Positions 34,601 to 46,660 of a DNA stretch of 64,000 bases are shown here, in pieces. Below the pieces are notes generated by a model. The model saw nothing but the letters and a program-made list of their open reading frames with translations. It was not told the DNA's origin and made no database searches. Position 1 is the first letter of the stretch, and each line of letters starts with the position of its first letter. The translations under genes and the position numbers were made by a program. Source of the stretch: Styela clava (taxonomy: Eukaryota > Chordata > Ascidiacea > Stolidobranchia > Styelidae); NCBI RefSeq assembly GCF_964204865.1, contig NC_135264.1, positions 4,928,001 through 4,992,000 on the forward strand. The letters are read 5' to 3'.

Positions 34601-36552
34601 GATGTCATCCACCGCAGAAAATACTATCCGATCGCTGGACTGAGGTGTGCCAGTTTCGAATTGAAATTTTCCTTCAATATCTGCCCTTGCTACTTCAATA
34701 TTGTTCATCTCTACTGCGAAATTACTACACATGGAACCAGTTGTGTCACAATTATTTATTCTGTAAATATTAGCAATGGATGAAACCAATATTCGAGATT
34801 TTCAATTTGTGACTTATTGAAGTATATATTTCGAATCAATTTGTATTTTCTACAAAATCATTTTTCAGTTCAAAGTTTAATATTCAGTATAAATTAAAAT
34901 TATCATCCGGGAGTATATATATATTGAATACTTAAAGATAAAATAAAATATATTTCGTAGTCTAGTTGAAAAATTCAAAAATTCTCTTGTTTTAGATTCA
35001 TTCGTTGTTATTAAATTTTTTTTCAACTTATTTTACATGCTTACGTTCCAGAAATAACAGTGATTGGCTCTTGGCAGGGCAAGCAAGTACATTTATCCAC
35101 GACTGTAACTTCGATAGTTTGACCTAAATTGATTAAAAAAATGATCAAAAAAGAACGAAATTCAAACTAATCAATAAACTTTACAGCAACAGATGCCGAA
35201 GTTTGCATTTAGACTATGATTTACATGTTCTTTCTTACGACGGTTATGGACGCTCTAGTCTGGGTCAAATATAGTAGACGGATCAATCCTGTTATAAAAC
35301 AATTATCATTTGGCATATCCCAAAATAACAGGTCGGAGTCGTGGTACACAACACAAAATTTGTTTTGGATACATTCTTGGAGCATCTTCGCTTTGAAACA
35401 TAAATGTAGGAATATCGCCCAAAAATAGCCGAATCCATAATTCCATTCAAAAATATCTTTTGACTTTATGGAATTTGTTTCATAGGTAACAAAAATTGAA
35501 AATAGCGTGTCGTGGTTCCGTGATCACATCTCAGTGATCTGGTGGCCAGACTACCGGAACTGTAAAATATTTGATACAACTCCGTATTGGCATCTATTGC
35601 CATATATTTGAGCAAAGATTTTGGAGCAATAACAAACAAACAATCAAAATTGTTAAAGAGTGTAATAATTCTTCATGTTTTCGTTTTATTTCGGTTGCTT
35701 TCTATTAAAACAATTGGTTAGATCAAGTTGTACTATTGATAAATGAAGTAAAAGTGTTTGAATGATGAACAAAAATATGCTCTAACCTCCGCACGTGACA
35801 TCTTTTTGTTTATGTACTGGTCCACAACATTTTCTCTCGTTACTGTAGCACGATATGCATTCCTGCAATGAGCATGAACCGTAATCAGTAGTGCAGCCAG
35901 CCTGTACTTCTCGTATATCTGGCGATGGTTGAACTGTGCATCCTTAAACATGGTTTTGTATATTATATCCGATTAGAACAAAGTTCTCTTGCTTTTACCA
36001 TAAATGAAAATGAAATGGAAAAATATTTTGTAAAAAAATCTGTTTGATGAGTTGAATACGGGCTTGTTGCCAAATTTCAATCAAAACATATAGTTTTTCA
36101 AACAATTCATCTGCGGTGCAGCGGTCTGGATCAAATTCAATTTATATATTATATATTTATTTATTTAAATTTTATTTTCATTGTGACATAAGGTAAGGTC
36201 GACGGATTACTTTTAAATATTCAATATGATTAAGTCTAAACGATTGTCAAATAGCTTGAACCTTATAAAATATGAATTTGAGAGATTAGCAATGTTCAAT
36301 GAAACTGTTGTAATCTAGTGTGCCGGAATTTATATTTAGCCGGCCATGTCTATTCCTATTTTTTACAGGGATATTCCTTACCCGTTCCGTAAACAATTTT
36401 CACCAAAAAGCTCAATAATACACAAAATATGATATTCATTCTTCTTCGGGGCGTAACTCAGTTTTCTCAAATTGTTTGCTCTTTCCTTTTTCCATCGGTT
36501 GATGGCGTACCTGTAGTATGAAGACAATATGCCTCTTCTGTATTTTTTATAG
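28605..36552 (-). CDS. Cartilage intermediate layer protein (CILP)-like secreted matrix protein, 5' end missing
   Basis: Fourteen minus-strand exons join in phase to about 698 residues: 36511-36552, 35787-35942, 35045-35123, 34577-34760, 34260-34451, 33187-33354, 32738-32848, 32000-32138, 31539-31733, 31028-31091, 30637-30771, 29964-30093, 29213-29388 and 28605-28929 (TGA). The first three encode a Cys-rich module with CCGP, VTCGG and KCTCLPC, like a cystine knot. The CILP core follows: FPANSFFMEDG, LSSFGMLLFDL, LSLWSLNDATGFWE, a basic KRRKKR site, then NGPIY.D, TIPFNEE, LAWWPDMNSFHACY, GGTHSVTAGKLYG and LSCVEYKCP, all in vertebrate CILP order. CILPs are extracellular matrix proteins cleaved at a furin-type site. 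The signal peptide and upstream exons (thrombospondin and Ig domains in vertebrates) were not found. A decayed duplicate lies at 22520-23310. Confidence 0.85.
33491..33860. mobile_element. Intronic 370-bp inverted-repeat element
   Basis: It lies in an intron of the CILP-like gene. The left end TTACTTATCGATCTT and the right end AAGATCGATAAGTAA are exact inverse complements; inside are two 'TTCGTGAGATATCGCGTG.ATCTAACAGAC' blocks followed by CAAA/CAGA-rich tracts. No coding capacity. The target duplication is unclear (perhaps TA or TTA). Confidence 0.7.
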
Positions 36553-36619
36553 CTGCAAATGATCGTTAAAAGGAAAAGGAAATTCTTTCAGGATGTGATT
36601 CGCCATTCTATGAAAATTG

Positions 36620-37027
36620 TTAAATGCGTCGGAAAACATCCATTGGTTTTTGTTGTATGGCGGTTGCTTTATTTGCTGAAAGCATACCGTTGTATTTTTC
36701 CTTAGATCCTTGAATTTGTCGACACTTTTTACAGCATCTGCACATAACGAGCTGATATAACCGCTCTCCCTCCTCCTCGAAAAAGTAAGGACCGCCCAAC
36801 TTCAAAAACTGCAACTTCAACCACATTGGTACACTCTCGCTTTGCACAGGACTTTCCTTCAGCCCTCTGGGCTTATTGACAAAACCAGATAACTTAAAAT
36901 GAGCTTCGTCGCGGGTAATCAGAATATCAATAGTAATAGTATCCACATTTTCAGTTACAGATCTTCTATTAGTGATAAAATAAAGTAATTCACTTGTTGT
37001 TGAATTTTCCAGTAAACTTGAGGGCAA
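36620..37027 (-). pseudogene. Tc1/mariner-type transposase fragment
   Basis: The minus-strand frame contains TRDEAHFKLSGFVNK, later PVQSESVPMWLKL and GGPYFFEEEG then RLYQL. This is the order of the second DDE block and the following 'P.H...V.VW....GGIIGPYFFE......V...RY..ML' region in Tc1/mariner-type transposases, as in the relic at 26816. The N-terminal DNA-binding part and the last Asp are missing, so it is inactive. It lies just upstream of the first CILP-like exon found and may separate it from further 5' exons. Confidence 0.65.
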
Positions 37028-38439
37028 AATGACAGTTCATTGAAAACATAAATTTACTGCAACAGCATTGTCATAGTAGCCTCGCACAAACTATGAGACA
37101 AATTCTTTAAAAATGATCATATGCAGAGTAGAAGATATAATTGAAAGCAACAGAAGTCCCCTCTTTTATTACAAACCACTGTATTCGTAATAAGATAGTC
37201 TCGATTCAAAGTTCAAAAATTTTATTTTCTGTAAGGAAATAAATCGTGTAATTTTTACACTGTGTAATAATGATATGAAGCTTTTTTTTCACTCGTGCGA
37301 AATATCGAAAACGCATCTAATATACAGTCGTCTTAAAGCAATGAATACTAAACCAAACAACTTTTTATGTTCAAATTCATGTTTCCATTACCACAAATCA
37401 TTTGCAGAAAAATCAACATAATATTTATGACAGGTTGTCCATTCCATACAGAAACTGAACGGATAGTAGCCTATACCTTGTGAAGATCAACGTTATTGAA
37501 GCCTAATGCTTAACTAACAGATACACGCGCCACAACAAGGAAACAAGCTGAACGTGTCAGTTGTGTTCCCTGTAAATTCAATATTTTAATGGATATGGAG
37601 TGTGAGTTGCATATACTTATCGCGTACCACAAATACTTTGTTGTAAGTCTCCAGTTATCAGTAGCAAAAAGCGTATACTGGTCATCATTTATTACTTAGA
37701 AGTGTTAAAAGTGTTATAAAGTTTAAAAAAAAAGCGCTGGATGCAAAAATAAAATTCAGATATGCACACCTTCTATTTTATATGCCAATGCCCATACTAA
37801 TTTCCATGTGTCCGCTGTGCATGGCCGTTATAGAAACAAACAATTCTTAGAAGCATTCTTGTCAACGGTTCGTAGTAGCAAAACAATTGTCTTAGTATGG
37901 ACTCATTTCCGATGAACAGTTATGAATAAATTTCCGATTTCCGCACAATTTCTTTGTACCGTGATATCGTTCTGACTACGAGCAATATATTACTCACCAC
38001 TCGGTACTAATTCGTATTCAAACGTTTTGTCAATATATTCATTTAATGTAACAATCTTAAAAGAAACAGTCCATCGATTGGTTTCGCAACGTAACTCAAA
38101 GTATGAAATCTTTATTTAGACCAAAAACAATTGCCATCTACGTATCATAGGCTACTAGTCTAAAGCCGTATTTGGATAGAAAGTGCTTACCACGTAAAAA
38201 TAAGTTCGCATCTCCTCACAGAGCTACGCGTTTAAAATTCAATGCAAGCTTTGTGTAGCTCACATTCATTATTATTTATCTTTCTGTTTTTTGGCTAGCC
38301 TTTGTTTAGTTTTCGTTAATACCGTTAGGATTTTTTAACCTTTGTTCAACCTTTTCTTCAAATTTTCAACCTCTTTATGACGATCCAAGGAATGACTAAT
38401 TCATATGACCAAACATTTTTTAAATAAATTTCATAAAAC
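37028..38439. other. No gene recognised; possible hidden 5' end of the CILP-like gene
   Basis: AT-rich sequence with no supported exon. If the CILP-like gene has more 5' exons, this is where they or their introns would be. GTTATTG..GCCTAATGC near 37487 also occurs near 22935, so at least part is repeated. Confidence 0.4.
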
Positions 38440-38944
38440 CGTAGTTCCCAAAGTGGGCGTCGTTTCAATTTTCCTAGGGCGTCGCAAAATTTTTCTTTAT
38501 TTGCGGAATTGTACCGGAATTGTCAAAATTCTCGTTATTTTCGTTTGAATCGCACTTGAGAACTAGAGATGACAATATATTAATTATTGTAACAATCAAC
38601 CTTATCTATACTTGACGTCTCTAACGTCACGGGTCATTTAATGCTGTTTCAATTATGACATCACACACACTGGGTCAGCTTGAGCCTTGCATGTCATTAA
38701 ATTCTAATTCTTTCATGAACATGGGCATATCGGGCGTCGTTGAGCGACGTTCAGCCTTTCGTCTACGCGTTGATTCGAAGGATTCAATATTGAAACCACG
38801 GTATTCTCTTCAGGCATAATTTAAATGACTCATTGCAAAAGAGGTCTTTCATTGAGACGTTCATAAGACGTTTTTCTCGGAGAGTCGCATTTTGTTCACA
38901 TTTTTCGGAGGGCGTCACAATACCAAGAAGTTCGAGAACCACTG
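38440..38944. mobile_element. Non-autonomous hAT element
   Basis: It starts CGTAGTTCCCAAAGTGGGCG and ends AAGTTCGAGAACCACTG, which pair as CAGTGGTTC-type inverted ends. Both sub-terminal regions carry 'GGGCGTC' motifs. A minus-strand frame at 38784-38975 includes CNESFKLCLKRIPWF and is probably a transposase shadow. The flanking duplication is too decayed to define. Confidence 0.65.
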
Positions 38945-39025
38945 CCGTAAAAGGAAGTAGATGGCACACATTCATGCTCTTTTAAGGAGCATAATAAGAT
39001 AAAATATGGAATATTGGAAGATAAA

Positions 39026-39738
39026 ATGTACATAATTAAGAAATTTTATCAAAAGCTGTACAAAACGGGAGAAATGACTGCCGTATTATTTTGAATAGAA
39101 CAGGGGTGTGCAACCTCTATTACAAGAGGGCCAGATACAAATAACTGGATGAAGCCGCGGGCCGCACCTTTATTTAAGATAGCCTTTATAGTAGTTGCAG
39201 ACACAAAAAATTCTTTCTTGTTGTTATTAATCTTACGGCATTGTAAGGGTCCTAGCAGAAATGGTTGGTTAAAACGCATACATTTCTAAAGAAAACTGCT
39301 ATTCAAATTTATTGTCACGCCGACTTTAAACGAATTCAGTGAGAAACACGTTTTTATAGCATTGTGTATTTTGCAACAGGATTTTGCCAACTAATTTTAC
39401 TAATATGACAGTGGCACTCAGGTACTGGTATAGGCTTTGCGGCGCAATGAGATTGGAATTGCTCGCACGTAAATTAAAATCTAGTTTTGCGGACACACCA
39501 TTCAAAATTGGCACTTCATCGCGAGCCGAACATTATTTTCTTGCGGGCCGCAGTTTGCACACCCCTGGAATAGAATACTAGAAGAAACGATAAAAGATGA
39601 AAGGGTGGTTGGTAATAAAAAAAGACAAATAAACGTCGAAGAAATCTGGGAAACGCTCAGATCATTCAAAGTAAACATGACAACAGGACTGGATAGACTT
39701 AATATTGAATCTTACAAAAAATTAAATGGAATATCATA
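39026..39738 (+). mobile_element. L1-like ORF2 fragment split by a hAT MITE
   Basis: The left piece (39030-39100) encodes IKKFYQKLYKTGEM. After the MITE, the right piece encodes EETIKDERVVG and then VEEIWETLRSFKVNMTTGLD with LNIESYKKLNG. These match the 'F...LY' and 'EI...I..LK..K.PG.DG...EFYK' blocks just before and at the start of the L1 reverse transcriptase. Removing the MITE and one target copy makes the two pieces adjacent. It has a stop near 39090 and lacks the catalytic core. Confidence 0.7.
39101..39567. mobile_element. hAT MITE with perfect 8-bp target duplication
   Basis: The 467-bp element begins CAGGGGTGTGCAACCTCTAT and ends GCAGTTTGCACACCCCTG. GAATAGAA flanks it on both sides (39093-39100 and 39568-39575). 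Sub-terminal GCGGGCCGCA motifs face each other. It inserted into an L1-like fragment. The relative at 27310-27615 shares both ends but is shorter. Confidence 0.92.
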
Positions 39739-39860
39739 AAGCAGTGATGTGCAAACTGCGACCCGTGTGCCAAATGAGGCCCGCAAGGAAAAATTGTGAG
39801 GCCCGCGAAATGAAGTTTAAATTTAGTTTGATCTGTTACATGCGAAGTTCAATCCAATCC
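39739..39860. mobile_element. hAT element left end
   Basis: CAGTGATGTGCAAACTGCGA then CCC, with GAGGCCCGCAAGG and GAGGCCCGCGAAATG sub-terminal motifs. It cuts off the L1 fragment on its left. The right end was not identified. Confidence 0.6.
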
Positions 39861-42800
39861 CTTTTGCTTCGCAAATACTACTATACCTGAGTCCAATTTG
39901 TTATCTATACCTATGATGTTGCAATGTCCTATCAGCTAGCTTCTGTGAAGCAACATCGAGATTCGCAAAGCTATCACTTGCTAAGCAGCGAGCAAAAGAA
40001 AGTGTGGAACAGGAGCTAATAACAGTCAATTGAAGTTAGTTAACTTTCTCCGGGCCCCTTTATCTTTTAGCAGTGGGAAAAATCTGATATTTAGTGAAAG
40101 CAATACTTTTAGGTCATATATGATAAATTTTTAAAAATTTTCGACCTCCGACTCCCTGGGGGGATTTACCGGATGTTGCACTAGTGCAACTTGTGCCCGG
40201 AAGGGACTAATTGTAAGATATCACATGTATGTTTTTTTAATCTGCAATACTTTGTAACATGGCCAGTATATATACTACGATGGTTGAAAATATTAATGGG
40301 AGTGTCAAACTTATTCATGGCTCAATTCAAAACTCCAATAATGAATAAAAGGCGCATTAAAATGTAAACAAATCTTAATATAGATCATGTTTTTGCACTC
40401 TAGGTAGTTTCGCAAGTCAAAATATTTAGAAAATGCATATGAGTTGTCCCTTGACACTTTCGTTTACCTATTTCTGTAAAATTATTTTGAAACTTTGAAT
40501 TTTCATATATATTAAAATGCAAGAATATAGAAAATCTATCTTTTACATCGAAATAATTTTGCATTTACCTACTGTTACGTATTTTATCAGATAACGACTT
40601 TTTAGCGTGAAAGTCATTTTGATTACGCTGCGATGCGAAAAACTTGGAAACCAAGTTTTTTGGTAGCAGAAAAATCTTTGGCAATTTGTGTGTTTATTTA
40701 CATTTTCACGATTTCGATATTTTTTGGACTGAATGTCTTCTCTTTCCACTTCAGACTTTCGTATGAATTTATCGATCGACTTTGCCCCCACTCTGGAAGA
40801 CGCTATAAAAAAACACGGCCAGCGGTAGTTTTCTGCAGCATTTGTGTTCAGGCAAATTCCGTTTTTGTGTATACATTTATTGTTTTGCTCCACAATTAGT
40901 ATAGATTGGTTTATGAGTGGATTGCAATATCTTTATGGTGTTGTCAAAAATTCGGAGCAAGAGAAAAACTGTGCTCCCTCGAACGTTGAATTAGGTTTCT
41001 GTTTGTCTGGGTGAACGGCGCCGCCCTCGGACTTTCAAAACACGACTAAGTTTCAACTTTGGATTTGTTTTTAGATTGCTATTGTCTGTCCATATAAATT
41101 CCAACAGTCAAAATGCTGAAATGGTCTGATTTTTTAGGCTCAAAATCTTAGCTAAATAAATATCGTTCTGGAAATTACGTGTTTTATCAAGATCAGCCTC
41201 ATCATATTCATAATTGTAAGTCTCAATTGCCTCTTTATCTGAAAGTGTGTCATTAGAAATATGCGCTAATTCAACGCAATTTCTGCAAATATTTCACCCG
41301 TCGGCATATTTACAATCGTTCTGCTAGATCGGTGAGAATACAAATAGAAAATCTGAATCAATCTGAGACACTTCTCTATTATTTTAACCCCGTATTTATG
41401 GCTAAAATATTTGGATTTTATTTGGTTTCAAATCTGAAACATATCACTCGTGCATAATTATTTTATTTCACGCTTTCTAAATCTTCTGTTTACAACAAAA
41501 TTATCTGAAGCCAAATTTCCCCTAATCGGCAAATTCTCATAATACTGCATCCTAATAAACCTGATTCTACCTTATATGACATAGGAAACTCATAAATTAC
41601 GTTATCTGCTCAATAAGCCAACATAAATGACAAAACTAAACAGAAGAATATTAGCTAATTTAACAACCGAAATCCACTTCTGAGGGAAGATGTTGCACCT
41701 ATGCAACATCAATTTTAAACCACCCCCTCGTGAAACCACATAAATCGTTCGAGGTTGCAATCAGTTTGTAAAGCTTGTGTATACACTATTCTTTTGCCCC
41801 GTGCAGAGATATGACGAATTCGGTGTATAAGAATTGGTATAGTTGCTTAAAATATGACCATGGTTCATCAGCCTTACACGAGCACCGGAGACCGCATCTT
41901 GCAAGAGACGCTTGCAGCGTCATCAGGCGGCGGCAATGCAAAATAGCAGTTGCATCGAACCAACGAAGTACTGCAGTAGTACACTGAGTAGAAAAAAGCA
42001 TTCTACGGCAGAAAATGTGGGTGATAGCTAGTTTACAATATGTTGTTGCATACGTGTTACGCATTCCCGGAGAGGGTTTTAAACAACTGGCAAGCAGTTT
42101 GAGGTATTTTACTATTAAGAGATACAGAAGCTAAATGAGTTTTGGTTTCAGTGTATCAATCGATTTCATATAAATCTAGTCTAGTCTAGAATAAGACAGA
42201 TTTGACAGCAAAGTATTTGAAATGAATGTTGGCGATTTTTACTAAAAACATCTTTACTAAGATAACTTTCCACTTTCAAAAATGGCACTTTATGACTCAA
42301 ACATATTTGTGCGAACAATTTTGATCATGAAATATCCCTATCGATCGGTTCTGACAGACTAACATATGACAATGAACTTGGAATTGCTAGCACTTCCATT
42401 AATTAGTGCAAATTTGGTAATCGGGAAAGACAGCCAGCTGCAAATTTCTCAGTGATCTCGTTTAAAGTCGGAGTGATAATAAATTGGAATAACAGTTTTC
42501 TCCAGAAATTTGAGTATTGAGGAAATGTATGTTTGCGCAGTGCACCATTACAAAAATAAAAATGGGATACACAACATTTATACATCAAAAAGGAGAAAAC
42601 AGGCCAATATTTCTACTGAGCAGCGATTACAAAATATTGACAAAATAAATATCCAGGAGATGTCGTACCTGTGGCGCTACCCTCATAGATTAACGTGAGG
42701 AAATGTTTTGAGTAAAGTTAAAACGGGCGCTTGTTAGGGAGTCGATTGATGCACAGGGTCGTTGCTATGCCCCCGACCGACTTAGTACACTGAGTGGTTA

Positions 42801-43067
42801 GAATAACACATCGTGCACCGTTCATTCCTAGTGCAAGTCGTGTTTATTGAATTCAGCGTTCGTGATTGCTCAACTGTGACAAATTTTTTTTTTATGTGGA
42901 TTTAAATAACTATTTCAGCCGTGCCCATGCCTTTAAATTATTAATAAGGTCCGTCAGAGCCCGGTAACTATCTAAAATCACTGAACCTAGAATAATAAGG
43001 AAAATATTTTCCGGTTTCTAATAAGACCTCTCACATGCCTTCTTTTCCACCCCGTTTTTAAAATATA
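39861..43067. other. No gene recognised
   Basis: AT-rich sequence. Frames at 40543-40899 and 41775-42064 lie on both strands over the same bases, with no family match or splice support. A short perfect hairpin GATGTTGCA-CCTA-TGCAACATC lies at about 41689-41710. Nothing else could be assigned. Confidence 0.4.
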
Positions 43068-43260
43068 TTTATCATTAGATGTTAATAAAGCCTTTGATAC
43101 TATTGGTCAGGATTTTCTGTATGGAAATCTTGAGCAATTCGGTATAAAGAAAAAATGTTTTAGTATATATACTCAAATTTATATACAGCTCGTCAGAAAC
43201 GCCAATAATGCTGAATGTATACCTCAGTGAAGCAATTCAACTTGAACATAAAACAAGGAG
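43068..43260 (+). pseudogene. L1-like reverse transcriptase fragment
   Basis: Encodes SLDVNKAFDTIGQDFLYGNL and EQFGIKKKCFSIYTQIY, matching the 'LD..KAFD...W.FL...L..FGF...F......LY' block of L1-type reverse transcriptases, including its first catalytic Asp. A frameshift leads to GYLSEAIQLEHKT, the following 'G..S....L..GTRQGCP' block with the GTRQG part ruined. It is an isolated dead fragment, plausibly of the same family as the pieces at 25274 and 39026. Confidence 0.7.
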
Positions 43261-45899
43261 ATCCATTGAGCATGTATATGTTTATAATAACTACATAATT
43301 TATAATAATGTATATAAAATCAGATCTTCGAAGGATATAAATATGTTGTAAATGTTGTATATGCTCATTAATAAGACTCAACTTGAAGGAAAAAAAATAC
43401 TATATGTTGAATTATGGGGAAATGCAATTTTTGATAATCTAGGAAATTTATATTTTATTATATTCGCAGTAAGTCGCAATAATTATGTGCAAATGCGACC
43501 TTGATGAGAGCATACTTGTGTACGAATATGAAATAATAGATTTAATAGATGAGTTAGTAGATATAGTTATAGAAACGGGAAGCAAATATTTGGACAAAAA
43601 GATAGCGAACGCGGAACCTCCACTAGGTGCGCAATTATTGATAGCCTTCTACCTACAACAACAATATTTAACCACTGCAAATTTCAAATATACAATTATT
43701 CCCGTTTTAAAAAGGAAAGCGAGTTTTCATAAAAAAAAAGAAGACCACGGCCAATAGCAACATAATAACAAAACGATGTACGGGGGCATGTTGTGTCCAA
43801 TGAAATAATAAAGCTGAGGTACAAGACAGACCTAGATCTAAAACAGAAAGCAGGCAGTAGGATGGCGGATTGGATTGGAATACGATCACTCTATTAACCT
43901 AATTTTTGCAATGACATTATTTTATCAGTTACATTTGAAACCAGTTATGTTAATGAAGACGCATATAATGCGTAGATTATTTTACTATATTTTTAGTTAC
44001 ATTTTTGATCACCTGATTTCCTATAAACTTGTCATCCATCTTCAGTAATGTAAATATCATTTTACCGTTGAACTGTAGTTTGTATATTTAATTCACATTG
44101 GTTATGTTGTCAGAGACTGAAATATTCTTCATCATTTCAATTAATTGCATGTTTTAATATTTTGAAAAACTACCAGCTGATAGATAGATGTTAGAATATC
44201 ATAATGTTATACACCAACTTTGACTGTGGTATTATCATCTGTGACAGACTGAAAACTTTCGAAAGATGCCTTCACATCAGTGACGTATCCTATCTACGTA
44301 ATCTTGGGCCTATGGCAAATTTCAATAATGTGCTCTGCAATCATTGACTGACGACTTTGAAAGATTGTGGTTGACTTGAGACTTGTACGTTATCCTTTAT
44401 GTGAAAATGCGAGTTTCAGGTGTTTTCGATATGAAACCTTTTACGATTAAAACATTTACCCCCCTTTGTCTTTATCGTAATTTTGCATTTTTCGTTCCTA
44501 TCCTACCTTCGTCTTAGGCCTTGCTGCAAGTTATTGTTGCATATCCTGAATAGGCCGCCGACTCACGTATCCACTTAAATGCATACTAATCCATGAAAAA
44601 AATCTGCGATTGTTCAGGTATCGCGCAGATATTTTTAGATTTGGAGAATTTCCTAATAACGCAAAAAGGGTAAAACAACGTATTTTCAAGACAATTGTTC
44701 TGTATTAACCAAACTGCAACACAAAAACAGAAAATTCACCTTGATATGTTCTGTCTTATTCTCATTTCATATTTTGAAAAATTGTTTTATATATCTGCAT
44801 GTAAAATTAGGAATGAATAATTCCCCGGTAACTATAATTGGTAATTCGCTATTCGCCCTGAATACAAATAGTCGTTTTACTCCCATAAATACGCAACTCA
44901 GAGTCAATCGTGACCTCGTGTAACTTCTGATATCGCATAGGTAGGATAAGATCCTGACGTGACGTGACAATGGCTAGAAAATGAAAGAATGGCGATTAAG
45001 GCAAGAGATGCTTTTTACAATCGTATTGAATATTGATAGTAGTTGTAGTAACTAACCGGTTGAAATAAATTTGCGCATATTTTTCGTTCAACATGTATAC
45101 TAAACTTCTCTGTGAATTTTTGTAGGTACGAGAACTATTTAAAAAAAATCATGCATAACTTGGCACTAAATTGATTGTAAATGGATGTTTCCCCGACCCT
45201 TGACACCAGGAAATTTCTCATTATACTCTAAATTTCATGCTTTTTAATGCAATTTTAAGAGTTTTTTCGAGATTGGGCACTCAAAATCTGGTTTACATGT
45301 TTAAAAACATCATTTTTAATAAATAAAACATTTGACCACCTGCCGTTTACAGGTTGGCCTAGTATAGTCAGTCACATTGTTTGCGGGACTAATTCTGGAT
45401 TTTTGTAACTGAACTATAGCTTCTCGAAACACATAATAACTACTAATTTGTTTAAATTTTAGAACCGTTTTTCGAAAACACAATTAAAAACTGACAAAAA
45501 AACACGAAAAATAACGAAAACGAACTAATGTTTACAACGATGGACAAATTGCAATTGTTTCGCCATTGCTGATTGATCATTGTTACGGAAATAAACAAAG
45601 AAATCTCGTGGAAACATTCATACTGTAACTTACGTATCCAGTTTCAAATAGTAATATAGAACACTGGTTTCACTATCATTATTGCCCATCATATATATGG
45701 CACCAAAGTCTCAGGTTCTGAATAGCATGATCCGATTCTGGCTGCGAAATAGATATTCAATTGTTAGTGATTGACCGTCACTCAGATCAGCGAACCGCAA
45801 GTATGGATAAAAACTAGCGCCCGGTAAAGTCAACAATCATATTCGTGTTCTTTTATGAAAAAACGACTGTTTTGTCATTGGTAACAAACTGACGACGAA
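43261..45899. other. No gene recognised; one dispersed-repeat core
   Basis: A 90-codon plus-strand frame at 43485-43757 has an acidic, hydrophobic N-terminal half and no match I recognise. Its end runs into the dispersed repeat core (CAACATAATAACAAAACGAT near 43758-43777), so it is probably chance. The rest is AT-rich, with a GATGTTTC..TGACC..TTGAC..CCAG phrase near 45184 that recurs near 63428. Confidence 0.4.
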
Positions 45900-46660
45900 G
45901 TAATCGAATTAAAGTTTAATCCCAACTGTCATTACTCGTTTGACATTGACAAAAACATTAGTGATAAGCGGATCAGCCGCAGCGAGACATCGTGACATCA
46001 TAGATTGCAACCTACTGCACGTATATTTATGTACCACGAGAGGCTGATTATGCTTGTATAATGAAATTTTAATAAATCTAATTTACACTTGTTAAACGTC
46101 ATTTCTGATATTTCAATCAATAGATATTTTAGAGTTTCTGTACATGTAAGAGAACTACCCCATCAGCGAGCTCAGTTTCATCCCACGAAAATAATATAGA
46201 AGTGCATTTGAATTATGCAAAATGTGAGTAAATAGTTTTCATAAAATTTTAATTTGATTAGTTCACCCGGCAGTCGACAGTTCACTACGAACAGTCCAAC
46301 AGTAGTTGATTTAGGAGCGAATTTTAATTTCGTTGTTATCATCAGCGCATTACTCATATGGTGAAAGAAGAGCTGCTGTGGAGCATAATGGCATCACAGA
46401 TTGCAGCCCTGTGTACGTATTCATCCAATACATTATGTATCGTAATGCGCATATAATATGTAGAGGCAATCGCATTGTTACGGCAAGTAAATAGAGTACG
46501 TGCTCATAAAATATAATAAGCGTATATGTACATTAGTCCGTATGAATTGCTGTGTATTTCATCTGGCTGTATTTGCTGCATATGTATATATATACTACTT
46601 AAATGGCTGTATATGTATATTAAGTAGACTATATGTGCATATTTTTGGCTGTATATGATT
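45900..46660. repeat. Dispersed repeat family member with third minisatellite
   Basis: Contains two iterations of the 'GCAACCTACTGCACGTATATT' type block, TTTCAATCAATAGATATTTT and AGAGTTTCTGTACATG, and then from about 46500 the GTATATGTACATTA / GGCTGTATATG minisatellite. The order of blocks is as in the copies at 20641 and 25620. Confidence 0.6.

Noticed and set aside
40543..40899. Overlapping frames of 116 and 88 codons on opposite strands
   Set aside because: Both strands are open over the same bases, neither has a recognisable motif, and no introns or neighbouring exons support either.
43485..43757. 90-codon plus-strand frame as a new gene
   Set aside because: No family match, no splice support, and its 3' end merges into a dispersed repeat core.
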